From: CBDCWA01 sp965223255
GTDB taxonomy: Bacteria; Pseudomonadota; Alphaproteobacteria; Rhizobiales; Hyphomicrobiaceae
Assembly (NCBI GenBank): GCA_965223255.1
Contig: CBDCWA010000004.1
Span: 2,232,001 to 2,296,000 of the forward strand
Direction: 5' to 3'
Length of the DNA stretch: 64,000 bases
Positions within the stretch are counted from its first letter, which is position 1; every line of letters starts with the position of its first letter. Under the pieces are notes generated by a model, which worked only from the letters and a program-made list of their open reading frames with translations, had not been told where the DNA came from and did no database searches. This document shows positions 6,825-16,407 of the stretch, piece after piece. The translations under genes and the position numbers were made by a program.

Positions 6825-9785
6825 ATGTCACGTCAAGCGTCGAATGCAGCCTTCGCCCGAACCTCTTTTCTTCATGGCGTGAACGCCGCCTACATCGAAG
6901 AGATGCAGGCGCTTTATGAGCGCAATCCCGGCGCTGTGGGCGATGAATGGCGCCTGTTCTTCCAAAGCTTGCAAGAAACAGCCACCCAGGACAGCAGCGG
7001 GCCGTCCTGGGCCAGGCCATTGGACGAACTTCAGTCCAATGGCGATGCCGACCTGTTGGCCGCACTGACCGGTGATTATGCGAGCACGGAGCAGGCCTTG
7101 CGCGCCAAGATCGAGGCACGTGCGGCTTACGGCGGTATAGATCTATCGGTCGGCGCATCGATTCGCGCCACTCAGGACTCATTGCGCGCTCTGATGCTGA
7201 TCCGCGCCTTTCGCGTGATGGGCCACCTTGCTGCCGATCTTGATCCCCTCGGACTGGCCGAACGTCGGATTCACAACGAATTGAAGCCTGAAACTTATGG
7301 CTTTACCAGAGCCGATTGGGACCGGCCGATCTTTATCGATAACGTCCTTGGTCTTGAGACGGCGACCATCCGCCAGATATTGCGGATAGTGCAGCGCACC
7401 TACTGCGAGCACATTGGTGTCGAGTTTATGCACATCACCAATCCTGAGCAGAAGAGTTGGATCCAGGAGCGTATCGAAGGCGAGGAAAAGGAAGTTCACT
7501 TCACCCTCGAGGGCAAAAAAGCGATTCTGAACAAGCTTATGGAGGCGGAGACCTTTGAGCAGTTCTGCGGCGCCAAATATACCGGCACGAAGCGGTTCGG
7601 ATTGGACGGCGGCGAAGCAATGGTCCCGGCGTTAGAGCAAATAATTAAGCGTGGCGGCCAATTGGGCCTCAGAGAAATCGTCATCGGTATGGCGCATCGC
7701 GGTCGTCTTAATGTCCTTGCTAGCGTTATGAGCAAACCGCACCGCGCGATCTTTAACGAATTCAAGGGGGGATCCTTCAAACCCGATGATGTCGAAGGCT
7801 CCGGCGACGTCAAATATCATCTAGGCGCTTCCTCCGACCGGTCGTTCGACGGCAATAACGTGCATTTGTCTTTGACCGCCAATCCCTCGCATTTGGAGAT
7901 CGTCGATCCTGTTGTGCTTGGCAAGGTCCGCGCTAAGCAAGACCAGCACGGTTGTCAGCCAGATGAACGCTCGCTCGTGCTACCGCTCCTCATTCACGGT
8001 GACGCGGCGTTTGCCGGTCAGGGCGTGGTCGCCGAATGCCTCGGTCTGTCAGGATTGAAGGGGCACCGCACCGGCGGTTCGATCCATTTCATAATCAACA
8101 ACCAGATCGGCTTCACGACGAACCCGCAATTTTCGCGGTCGTCACCCTATTGTTCAGACGTCGCCAAGATGGTGGAGGCGCCGATTTTTCATGTCAACGG
8201 CGATGATCCCGAGGCCGTCGTCCACGTGGCCAAAATTGCCACGGAGTTCCGGCAGAAATTTCAGAAGCCCGTCGTCATCGACATGTTCTGCTATCGTCGC
8301 TTTGGTCACAATGAGAGCGATGAACCCGCCTTCACCCAACCGCGGATGTATCAAAAGATCCGCGCGCACGACACCGTTGTCACCATCTATGGTCAAAAGC
8401 TCACAGACGATGGTGTGATGTCGGCTGCCGAAGTCACTGACATGAAGACCCGGGTCAGGGCGCATTTGGATGATGAGTTTCAGAATTCCGACACCTTCAA
8501 ACCCAACAAGGCAGATTGGCTTGACGGGCGTTGGTCCGGGATTGGGTTTGCAGAAGACGACGCCCGCCGCGGCAACACGGATGTCGATCTGGCCACCCTG
8601 CGTGAGGTTGGCCGCCAGATCACCGCCATTCCATCAGATGTCAACGCCCACCGCACCGTCGCACGCCTGTTCGAACGCCGCCGCGAGATGATTGACACAG
8701 GCGAAGGCATCGACTGGGCGATGGCCGAGCAATTGGCGTTTGCAACGCTCTTGAAAGAGAAGTACCCGGTTCGCCTGTCGGGCCAGGATGTCGAAAGGGG
8801 CACATTTTCACAGCGCCATTCTGTCATAATCGATCAACAAACCGGCGATCGATTTACACCATTGGAACGTGTTGCATCCGATCAGGCGCGGTTTGAAGTC
8901 ATCAACTCAATGTTGTCCGAAGAGGCCGTTCTGGGCTTTGAGTATGGCTATTCGCTGGCCGAACCGATGGCACTTACGCTGTGGGAAGCGCAGTTTGGCG
9001 ATTTTGCGAACGGTGCCCAAGTGGTCATCGATCAGTTCATCTCGTCGGGTGAGCGTAAGTGGTTGCGCATGTCGGGCCTGGTCTTGCTGTTGCCCCATGG
9101 CTATGAGGGCCAGGGCCCCGAACACTCTTCAGCCCGTTTGGAGCGCTATTTGCAGCTCAGTGCGGAAGACAACTGGCAGGTCGCCTATTGTTCGACCCCG
9201 GCGAACTACTTCCACATCTTGCGCCGCCAGCTCCATCGTAATTTCCGTAAACCACTTGTCCTGATGACTCCTAAATCATTGCTGCGTCACAAGCGCGTCG
9301 TTTCTCGCCTCGATGAATTGGGACCGGACACATCGTTTCATAGATTGCTGGATGATGATTGCGATACCCGGTACTCAGCGAACAAATCCGGAGCGGTGGT
9401 GTTAAGACCTGACAATGAGATCCGCCGCGTCGTCATGTGTTCGGGCAAAGTCTATTACGACCTGTTTGAGGCGCGTGAGCAGGCCGGGACCAACGACGTT
9501 TATCTGCTGCGCTTCGAGCAGCTTTATCCATTTCCAGCACGCGCACTAATCGCAGAGTTAGAGCGTTTCCGTGATGCTGAAATGGTCTGGTGTCAGGAAG
9601 AGCCACGCAACATGGGTGGCTGGCATTATGTTGAGAGCAATATCGAATGGGCGTTGGAGCATGCGGGATGCAAACATACCCGGCCACAATATGTCGGGCG
9701 CCCGGCGTCAGCATCGACGGCAACGGGTTTACTGTCCAAACACATCAGCGAACAAAACACCTTGGTGTCACAGGCTTTGGAGTAA
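6825..9785 (+). CDS. sucA: 2-Oxoglutarate dehydrogenase E1 component
   Basis: A 986-residue thiamine-diphosphate-dependent E1 subunit that decarboxylates 2-oxoglutarate and passes the succinyl group to the lipoyl domain of SucB. Visible are the N-terminal E2-binding segment (SFLHGVNAAYIEEMQALYERNP), the active-site region IGMAHRGRLNVLASVMSKP, the ThDP/Mg site IHGDAAFAGQGVVAECLGLS followed by IINNQIGFTTNP, and the C-terminal transketolase-like domain (LLPHGYEGQGPEHSSARLER). Length is normal for the family. It leads sucB and lpdA in the same direction with small gaps, forming the complete complex. Confidence 0.97.
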   Translation: MSRQASNAAFARTSFLHGVNAAYIEEMQALYERNPGAVGDEWRLFFQSLQETATQDSSGPSWARPLDELQSNGDADLLAALTGDYASTEQALRAKIEARAAYGGIDLSVGASIRATQDSLRALMLIRAFRVMGHLAADLDPLGLAERRIHNELKPETYGFTRADWDRPIFIDNVLGLETATIRQILRIVQRTYCEHIGVEFMHITNPEQKSWIQERIEGEEKEVHFTLEGKKAILNKLMEAETFEQFCGAKYTGTKRFGLDGGEAMVPALEQIIKRGGQLGLREIVIGMAHRGRLNVLASVMSKPHRAIFNEFKGGSFKPDDVEGSGDVKYHLGASSDRSFDGNNVHLSLTANPSHLEIVDPVVLGKVRAKQDQHGCQPDERSLVLPLLIHGDAAFAGQGVVAECLGLSGLKGHRTGGSIHFIINNQIGFTTNPQFSRSSPYCSDVAKMVEAPIFHVNGDDPEAVVHVAKIATEFRQKFQKPVVIDMFCYRRFGHNESDEPAFTQPRMYQKIRAHDTVVTIYGQKLTDDGVMSAAEVTDMKTRVRAHLDDEFQNSDTFKPNKADWLDGRWSGIGFAEDDARRGNTDVDLATLREVGRQITAIPSDVNAHRTVARLFERRREMIDTGEGIDWAMAEQLAFATLLKEKYPVRLSGQDVERGTFSQRHSVIIDQQTGDRFTPLERVASDQARFEVINSMLSEEAVLGFEYGYSLAEPMALTLWEAQFGDFANGAQVVIDQFISSGERKWLRMSGLVLLLPHGYEGQGPEHSSARLERYLQLSAEDNWQVAYCSTPANYFHILRRQLHRNFRKPLVLMTPKSLLRHKRVVSRLDELGPDTSFHRLLDDDCDTRYSANKSGAVVLRPDNEIRRVVMCSGKVYYDLFEAREQAGTNDVYLLRFEQLYPFPARALIAELERFRDAEMVWCQEEPRNMGGWHYVESNIEWALEHAGCKHTRPQYVGRPASASTATGLLSKHISEQNTLVSQALE

Positions 9786-9852
9786 ACGCAATTGAGAGTC
9801 AAACAGGACCGACCCTTCCGATCCTAGGCAAAAGCAGTCACAGGGCCAAACA

Positions 9853-11091
9853 ATGAGCATTGAAATCAAAGTTCCCACGCTTGGCGAGAGTGTCACTGAG
9901 GCAACCGTTGGCCAATGGTACAAGAAAGCCGGTGACGCCGTAGAAGTTGACGAACCGCTTTGTGAGCTTGAGACGGACAAGGTGTCCGTCGAAGTCCCAG
10001 CACCAGTTGCCGGTATTTTGGCATCCATTGATGTCGAGGCGGGTGCGACGGTTGCGGTTGGTACAACGATTGGCGCAATCGCCGAAGGCGAAGGCGCTGT
10101 CGCGGCGCCTGCACCGCCAGCGCCTCCGGCTGCCGAGCCCGCACCCACACCCGCACCCTCTGCGGCCAATGGCGGCGGGCCGGCCATGCAACCGACGCCG
10201 GCGGCGCGCAAGATCCTGGAAGAAAAAGGTATACCCGCAAGTGAGGTCCAAGGCACCGGCAAGCGTGGCCAGGTACTGAAGGCAGATGCGCTGGCGGCAG
10301 CACCATCGAGCCAGCCAGCGGTCTATTCGTCGTTGGCACCGGCGCCAGCGTCGGTGATGCAGGCCCGTGCGCCGGCCGCTCCAGATGATGCCAGCCGCGA
10401 AGAGCGCCTGCCAATGAGCCGTCTACGCCAGACGATTGCGCGGCGCCTGAAAGATGCACAAAACACTGCAGCGATCCTGACGACCTTCAACGATGTCGAC
10501 ATGACAGCGGTGATGCAGCTTCGCGATCAATACAAGGCGCTGTTCGAAAAACGCCATGGCACCAAGCTCGGCTTTATGGGGTTTTTCGTGAAATCGTGTG
10601 TACAAGCCCTGAAGGAGGTGCCGGCGGTCAATGGAGAGATCGACGGCAACGACATTATCTATAAGGATTATTATCACATTGGTGTGGCCGTCGGCACGGA
10701 TAAGGGGCTGGTGGTGCCGGTGGTGCGCGATGCAGATCGATTGTCCCTGGCGGAAATCGAGGCCTCAATTGCTGATTTCGGCGCCCGCGCACGTGCCGGC
10801 AAGCTCGGCATCGAGGACATGCAGGGCGGCACCTTTACGATTTCCAACGGCGGGGTTTACGGCTCCATGCTGTCAACGCCAATCCTCAATGCGCCACAGT
10901 CCGGCATTCTTGGCATGCATCGCATCGAAGAGCGGCCAGTTGTTCGCAATGGCCAGGTCGTTGCCCGCCCGATGATGTACTTGGCGCTGTCATATGATCA
11001 CCGTATCGTCGACGGCAAGGAAGCCGTTACATTTCTCGTCCGCGTCAAGGAATGTCTGGAAGATCCTCAACGCTTCATCCTCGACCTCTGA
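9853..11091 (+). CDS. sucB: Dihydrolipoyl succinyltransferase, E2 of 2-oxoglutarate dehydrogenase
   Basis: A 412-residue E2 core enzyme transferring the succinyl group to CoA. One N-terminal lipoyl domain (residues 1-77) carries the lipoylated Lys in ELETDKVSVEVP; an Ala/Pro-rich hinge follows; a peripheral-subunit-binding domain (PTPAARKILEEKGIPASEV) lies near residues 117-135; the C-terminal catalytic domain ends with the active-site SYDHRIVDGKEAV. Domain order and length are as expected. It lies between sucA and lpdA. Confidence 0.96.
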   Translation: MSIEIKVPTLGESVTEATVGQWYKKAGDAVEVDEPLCELETDKVSVEVPAPVAGILASIDVEAGATVAVGTTIGAIAEGEGAVAAPAPPAPPAAEPAPTPAPSAANGGGPAMQPTPAARKILEEKGIPASEVQGTGKRGQVLKADALAAAPSSQPAVYSSLAPAPASVMQARAPAAPDDASREERLPMSRLRQTIARRLKDAQNTAAILTTFNDVDMTAVMQLRDQYKALFEKRHGTKLGFMGFFVKSCVQALKEVPAVNGEIDGNDIIYKDYYHIGVAVGTDKGLVVPVVRDADRLSLAEIEASIADFGARARAGKLGIEDMQGGTFTISNGGVYGSMLSTPILNAPQSGILGMHRIEERPVVRNGQVVARPMMYLALSYDHRIVDGKEAVTFLVRVKECLEDPQRFILDL

Positions 11092-11122
11092 TGCCTCCAC
11101 GAAAGCATTCGGATAAAAAATA

Positions 11123-12523
11123 ATGTCCCACGACCTTATCGTCATCGGCACCGGCCCGGGTGGTTACGTGTGCGCCATTCGCGCGGCCCAACTCGGCATG
11201 AAGGTTGCCGTTGTTGAAAAGCGCGCAACACACGGCGGCACCTGCCTCAACGTGGGCTGCATTCCGTCAAAAGCACTGCTCCATGCAAGCGAGCTTTTCG
11301 AAGAAGCCGGCCACGCGTTTCCAGATATGGGGATCGAGGTCGCCCCGCGCTTGAATTTGGAAAAAATGCTCGCCTTCAAGGATGAGGGTGTGAAGGGCAA
11401 TGTCGACGGCGTCGCCTATCTTTTGAACAAAAACAAGATTGAGCACTTTCATGGCACCGGCAAAATACTGGCGCCCGGCAAAGTCGAAGTGACGTTTATG
11501 AACGGCGAGACCAAAGTGCTGGATGCCAGCAACATTGTTATCGCCACCGGCTCCGACATTGCACCGCTGCCGGGCGTCGAGATCGATGAGAAGAAAATCG
11601 TGTCATCAACCGGCGCGCTGTCACTGGAGACGGTGCCAGGTAAAATGCTTGTCGTTGGTGCAGGTGTCATCGGCCTGGAACTCGGATCGGTCTGGCGCCG
11701 GCTTGGCAGCGAGGTCACGGTGGTTGAATTCCTGGACCGCATTCTGCCGGGCATGGACGGCGAAGTCGCACGTCAATTCCAGCGCATTCTGACCAAGCAG
11801 GGTATCGCCTTCAAGCTTGCTCACAAGGTCACCGGCGTAACCGAAAAAGGAGGTGGCCTATCCGTTGCCATCGAGCCGTCAGCAGGTGGCGGGGCATCAG
11901 AGACGCTTGACGCAGACGTTGTCCTCGTTTGCATCGGCCGGCGCCCGTATACTGACGGACTTGGCTGCGAAGAGGCCGGGATCGAACGTGACGATCAGCA
12001 TCGCATAGGTGTCGATGACCACTTCCAGACCAATCTGGCCGGCGTTTATGCCATTGGCGACGTTATCCGCGGTCCGATGCTGGCGCATAAGGCCGAAGAC
12101 GAGGGAATCGCCGTGGCCGAGTTACTCGCCGGTCAGGCCGGCCACGTCAATTATCGCGCCATACCCAATGTCATTTACACCTTTCCGGAGGTCGCAAGCG
12201 TCGGCCAATCGGAGGAGGAATTGAAAGAGGCCGGCATTGCCTATCGGGTTGGCAAGTTTCCGTTCACCGCCAATGGGCGCGCCAAGGTCAACCGCACCAC
12301 CGATGGCTTCGTCAAGATTCTGTCCGAAGAGAGCACGGATCGCATTCTGGGCGTACACATCATCGGCCCGCACGCCGGCGAAATGATTGCCGAGGCCGTC
12401 GTATTGATGGAATTTGGCGGCTCGGCGGAGGACTTGGCACGCACATGTCACGCCCACCCGACGCTTTCAGAGGCGGTCAAAGAAGCCGCACTATCGGTCG
12501 ACAAGCGCGCCATTCATATGTGA
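11123..12523 (+). CDS. lpdA: Dihydrolipoyl dehydrogenase (E3)
   Basis: A 466-residue flavoprotein that reoxidises dihydrolipoamide with NAD for the 2-oxoglutarate dehydrogenase complex. Motifs are intact: N-terminal FAD-binding GTGPGGYVCAIRAAQLG, redox-active disulfide GGTCLNVGCIPSK near residues 37-49, NAD-binding GAGVIGLELGSVW, the second FAD motif GVYAIGDVIRGPMLAHKAEDEG, and the C-terminal active-site HAHPTLSEAVKEA contributed across the dimer. It is the last gene of the suc block and converges with the next gene, only 11 bases away. Confidence 0.97.
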   Translation: MSHDLIVIGTGPGGYVCAIRAAQLGMKVAVVEKRATHGGTCLNVGCIPSKALLHASELFEEAGHAFPDMGIEVAPRLNLEKMLAFKDEGVKGNVDGVAYLLNKNKIEHFHGTGKILAPGKVEVTFMNGETKVLDASNIVIATGSDIAPLPGVEIDEKKIVSSTGALSLETVPGKMLVVGAGVIGLELGSVWRRLGSEVTVVEFLDRILPGMDGEVARQFQRILTKQGIAFKLAHKVTGVTEKGGGLSVAIEPSAGGGASETLDADVVLVCIGRRPYTDGLGCEEAGIERDDQHRIGVDDHFQTNLAGVYAIGDVIRGPMLAHKAEDEGIAVAELLAGQAGHVNYRAIPNVIYTFPEVASVGQSEEELKEAGIAYRVGKFPFTANGRAKVNRTTDGFVKILSEESTDRILGVHIIGPHAGEMIAEAVVLMEFGGSAEDLARTCHAHPTLSEAVKEAALSVDKRAIHM

Positions 12524-12534
12524 GTCACACATAC

Positions 12535-13233
12535 TCAGAAATTCTCCACCCAGGGCCTAAGTTCGATTTCCCAGGTCCAGGCCGAACGCGGCTGATTGAC
12601 TGCAAAAAGATAGGCCTCCGCGATGGCATCTGGGTCGAGAAAACTATCGGGTCCGGCGCCTTCGCGCTCTGTGCGCCCGCGCGCAACATTCTTGACACCG
12701 CCATCGATCACAAAATGCGCCACATGCACGCCCTTGGGTGCAAGTTCGCGGGCCATCGATTGGGCAAGCCCGCGCAATGCAAACTTGCCCATCGCAAACG
12801 GTGCCGACATCGCGTAGCCCTTGACGCTGGCCGAAGCGCCGGTGAACAGGATGGCGCCCGTACCGCGCGCCACCATGCGCTTGGCCGCTTGCTGCCCCAC
12901 CAGGAAACCGCCATAGCCCGACACGGCAATCGCATTGGCGACCTCTGCGGTGTCGACATCGATGATTGAGCCACGCACCCGAGCGCTGGGGTTGTAGACG
13001 ACCACATCAATGCCGGCAAAGTCGGCATCGACCGCCTTAAAGAGATCTTCGACCGACTTGGGTTCTTTCACATCACAGCTATACGTCTTGGCATTGGTAT
13101 CTGTGGCCAGCGCACCATCGCCGCCACCGCTGCGCGAAGCAAGAGCGATGGCATAACCGTTGTTATGAAAGAGGCGGGCGACAGAGGCACTGATCCCCGT
13201 CCCTGCGCCCACAATGAGTGCTGATTTGGTCAT
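12535..13233 (-). CDS. Short-chain dehydrogenase/reductase
   Basis: A 232-residue SDR-family oxidoreductase with a Rossmann fold. The cofactor loop reads VGAGTGISASVARLF near residues 8-22, a variant of the classical TGxxxGxG, and NPSA replaces the usual NNAG. The position of the classical catalytic YxxxK is taken by a GYAMSAPFAMGKFALRGL segment, in which no Tyr-x3-Lys pair is seen, so it belongs to an atypical SDR subgroup and the substrate cannot be predicted. It is transcribed alone, convergent to lpdA. Confidence 0.8.
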   Translation of the reverse strand: MTKSALIVGAGTGISASVARLFHNNGYAIALASRSGGGDGALATDTNAKTYSCDVKEPKSVEDLFKAVDADFAGIDVVVYNPSARVRGSIIDVDTAEVANAIAVSGYGGFLVGQQAAKRMVARGTGAILFTGASASVKGYAMSAPFAMGKFALRGLAQSMARELAPKGVHVAHFVIDGGVKNVARGRTEREGAGPDSFLDPDAIAEAYLFAVNQPRSAWTWEIELRPWVENF

Positions 13234-13303
13234 GATTGCGCCTCCACCGATCCGTGCCGTTAAACGTCAATCTTAGGCGGCTTTTGGTGATGTACAAAGA
13301 AAA

Positions 13304-14284
13304 TCAGGACCGGGGGTGGGCGGCATCATAAACGCCGAGCAAGTGCTCACGGTCCACTTCGGTGTAGAGCTGTGTCGTCGACAGCGAGGCGTGGCCCAGC
13401 AATTCCTGGATCTGGCGTAGGTCGGCACCGGCAGACAGGAGGTGTGTTGCAAAGGAATGGCGCAGCGCGTGCGGCGTCGCCGTTTCCGGCAGCATCAATT
13501 CCTCACGCAGGCGCGCCATCGCAAGCTGCACGACGCGTGCGCTGAGCGGTCCGCCCTTTGCACCCCGAAACAGGGCAGCATCAGGCTCAAGGTCGTACGG
13601 TAGCAGTTTGAGGTAATTGGTGATGGCAGAAACAACTGCCGGCAACACCGGTACGACGCGTTCTTTTTGGCCCTTGCCCATGATTCTCAAAACATCGCGA
13701 TCGCGGGTCGGCCGATCCCGATAACTGATCTGCAATGCCTCTGAAATCCGCAGGCCGCAGCCATAAAGGAGGAGCAATACGGCGACATCCCGCGCGACAA
13801 TCCAATCGAGATCCGCTGCCATCCCGCCTGCAACCACCGCGCGCGCATTATCAACGGTCAATGGCCGTGGCACCGAGCGCGGCTTTTTTGGCATGTGCAC
13901 GGTGAGAATTGCGCGATTGCGAAGAATTTCTTCCTTTTCGAGCCACCGAAAAAACATCCGCAAGGCACTCATCTGGCGCGCAAGCGACCGGCTGACAATG
14001 CCTTTGCCCCTGCGTGCCGCCATGAACGCGCGGATCGTTTTGGTATCGATCTCGGAAATGTCCCGCAGTGCGGCGGGCCGGCCAAGCTTGCGCGCCAAAA
14101 AGTCCAGGAATTGCGAGAGGTCGCGATAATATGCGTCGTTAGAGTGGGCCGCGTGTCCGAGCTCATCCGCCAAAAACGTCAACCAGTTTTGCACAACCTG
14201 ATGCAATTCAGCATCACAGACGAGCGGAGATATGCGGTGTTTGAGGCTTGCATCCATTGATTTGCGCGCCGTTCGGCGAATCAT
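13304..14284 (-). CDS. xerC: Tyrosine recombinase XerC
   Basis: A 326-residue tyrosine recombinase, most likely XerC, which with XerD resolves chromosome dimers at dif during division. The N-terminal SAM-like DNA-binding domain spans about residues 25-120. Catalytic residues visible are Arg in YGCGLRISEALQ, Lys in GKGQKERVVPVL, HALRHSFATHLLSAGADLRQ (His-x-x-Arg), GHASLSTTQLYTEVD (His and the nucleophile Tyr). It lies in the lpdA-xerC-priA neighbourhood usual for alphaproteobacteria, not near phage genes. The start at 14284 has no clear ribosome-binding site; ATG at 14257 is an alternative. Confidence 0.9.
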   Translation of the reverse strand: MIRRTARKSMDASLKHRISPLVCDAELHQVVQNWLTFLADELGHAAHSNDAYYRDLSQFLDFLARKLGRPAALRDISEIDTKTIRAFMAARRGKGIVSRSLARQMSALRMFFRWLEKEEILRNRAILTVHMPKKPRSVPRPLTVDNARAVVAGGMAADLDWIVARDVAVLLLLYGCGLRISEALQISYRDRPTRDRDVLRIMGKGQKERVVPVLPAVVSAITNYLKLLPYDLEPDAALFRGAKGGPLSARVVQLAMARLREELMLPETATPHALRHSFATHLLSAGADLRQIQELLGHASLSTTQLYTEVDREHLLGVYDAAHPRS

Positions 14285-14442
14285 ATTTATCAGGCGTCAA
14301 TCCTTCGTTGACGTTGGTTAACAATTCGTTACAACAAACGCTCCACGCGCCGGGAGCCACCCATAAGGCGGTATTGAGTTTGGGTGCGATATGCGGGTTG
14401 TGTGGCGAAAATTAGTTTGGACGGACGAATAGCGGGTACGTC

Positions 14443-16248
14443 ATGTCCTTTTACGAATCGTTGGACATTTTTGTCGGCGCGGGCTTGATGTCCGCGGCGC
14501 CGGCGATCGGCGCCAATGTCGCCCCGGGCGGTGTCGCCGCCGGGGCGGGGCTATCGGCATTCTTACGAGAGCGCGGCGAGACGGGACGATTCGGCGAGGT
14601 GCTGGACTGGCTGGCGCGCGAGGTCTGGCTGAGCAAGGATACCCGTGGCATCCAGGTCGAAGCGGCGCAGAAACATGCGCGAGCTTTAGCCGGAATATTA
14701 GAACAAGTCCGCCCAAAGCCGGAGCAGGTGACGGCCGCACTTGCAGCTCAACCGGAGGATCGGGCGGCCGATGCAACAGCAATCGCGGTTGACGTCATTG
14801 CCCGTGCACACGAACAAGATCTGTTCAAGGCTCAAGATCTCACCGACCACGTGGCACTGTTCCTGATCGAACGCTTGTTCGTGCAGCTCACAGCGGACGC
14901 CAGTATCTTGTCGTCCCTCGGCCCGCATCTTGTTGCCTTTGCACAATCGACGCCAAGCGAAGCGGCGCCATCACCGGCCGCCGAAACATCCGCGACGATG
15001 CCCGACACAGTACCGGCACCGTCCGCCCCCGAGCCGGCACCATCACCCGTCGAGCGAACGCCAAGCGCTGCAAGCGTACCGGCCCCCACGGTTCCGACCA
15101 GCCCGGCAGCTGCGCCAACGACGTCACTGACTGACAGTGTCCGCCAACGTTATAACATCGGCGATGCAGCCATGAGCCGCTTTGAGGCTATCCTGGAGGC
15201 GCAACAGCTCAAGCCTGAGGAGCGGGCCACCCGACTAGAGGAGCTGGCAGTTTGGCTGCAGGTCACAACCGCCCAGCTTGTTAAGCCATCCAATGACGAT
15301 CCAGAAATTCGCCGCCTGAAGACGTGTGCGGCAGACGCACTGACCAACGGTGACTTTGAGTCGGCGATGGATTTCTTGAACGAGGTCCGCCGCGCCTTGC
15401 GCGCCATGCGACGCCGAACCGAACAACGCCTGGAAGATGAAATGCATCAATTGAAGTTGCAGGCGATCGACGAGGCCGCGGCCTGTGCGAGGCTTGGTGA
15501 ATTGGCATTTGCCGGCGGTAAATACGATAATGCATCAGAGCTTTTTGCCGAAGCTGCCGACAGTGTTCCGACCAGCGAGCTCGCAATTCGGTTGAATTAT
15601 TCGCTGCGCCAGGCCGATGCCCTCTATCGAAAAGGCGACATGGCGGATGACGAATTGATCTTATCGGCCGCCGCCGAGCACTATCGCCGCGCCTTGCAGG
15701 CGGCCGAAAACCACGACAATGAATCGTTGTTGGTCGAAGCCCGCTGTGCACTGGGCTCGACATTAAGCCGCGTGTCGCGATTCGCCGACAACACCACGCA
15801 TCTGCGTGAAGCGGTTGATGTCTGGCAAGGGGCGCTGCGATTGATGGATCGAACCGTTGAGTCGCGCCGGGTGGCAAACGTATTTGCCAACTTGGGCGAC
15901 GCCCTCTATCGCATCGGCAATATCGACACCGAAACGCAATCCATCAGGCAGGCTGCGGACGCTTACACAGAAGCAGTATCGCTGTTGAACTCCAATGAGC
16001 TGCCGCTCGATTGGGCGTTGGCGCAGCTCGGCAGAGGCACCTGCTTGTTGCGCCTTGCCGAGCAAGAGGGCCAGGATCGGTTATGGCTGGATGCGGCGGC
16101 AGCTCTGGTGCCGGCTTTGGAATTGCTTGAGGCCGGTGGGCTTGGTGAGGTTGGCGAACAGGCCCGCGCCAGCCTGCGCACGTTCCATGCTAATTTTGCG
16201 CGCCTTCTTGGCAGTGAGACCAACGGCGATGGCACGACCGTTCACTAG
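14443..16248 (+). CDS. Large TPR-like protein of unknown function
   Basis: I do not recognise this 601-residue protein. The first 45 residues contain a small-residue-rich hydrophobic stretch (Gly/Ala, VGAGLMSAAPAIGANVAPGG), possibly membrane-interacting. Residues about 45-165 are helical. A Pro/Ala/Ser/Thr-rich linker spans about 165-230. The C-terminal part (about 240-590) is helical with repeated A-L-G-type patterns such as ACARLGELAFAGGKYDNASE and NVFANLGDALYRIGNIDTET, suggesting tetratricopeptide-like repeats and a scaffold or binding role. It sits between the divergent xerC and a convergent transaldolase gene. Confidence 0.7.
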   Translation: MSFYESLDIFVGAGLMSAAPAIGANVAPGGVAAGAGLSAFLRERGETGRFGEVLDWLAREVWLSKDTRGIQVEAAQKHARALAGILEQVRPKPEQVTAALAAQPEDRAADATAIAVDVIARAHEQDLFKAQDLTDHVALFLIERLFVQLTADASILSSLGPHLVAFAQSTPSEAAPSPAAETSATMPDTVPAPSAPEPAPSPVERTPSAASVPAPTVPTSPAAAPTTSLTDSVRQRYNIGDAAMSRFEAILEAQQLKPEERATRLEELAVWLQVTTAQLVKPSNDDPEIRRLKTCAADALTNGDFESAMDFLNEVRRALRAMRRRTEQRLEDEMHQLKLQAIDEAAACARLGELAFAGGKYDNASELFAEAADSVPTSELAIRLNYSLRQADALYRKGDMADDELILSAAAEHYRRALQAAENHDNESLLVEARCALGSTLSRVSRFADNTTHLREAVDVWQGALRLMDRTVESRRVANVFANLGDALYRIGNIDTETQSIRQAADAYTEAVSLLNSNELPLDWALAQLGRGTCLLRLAEQEGQDRLWLDAAAALVPALELLEAGGLGEVGEQARASLRTFHANFARLLGSETNGDGTTVH

Positions 16249-16291
16249 AGCGATCTGCATTTGATTTGCGCCAGGACGATACCAATTGAAA

Positions 16292-16313
16292 GCAGATGGG
16301 TTTTTCGATCTGC
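16292..16313. terminator. Weak hairpin between convergent genes
   Basis: GCAGAT (16292-16297) pairs with ATCTGC (16308-16313) around a T-rich ten-base loop, in the 159-base gap between the convergent TPR-protein and transaldolase genes. The stem is short, so its role as a terminator is only possible. Confidence 0.25.
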
Positions 16314-16407
16314 AAGGTGCGATCATTATTACGCTTCAAGTCACACCGTTGTAGCGGTTACAACCAAAAGCACGTCGATCCAGCAGGCACGCAACGCAGA
16401 CGCCTGA

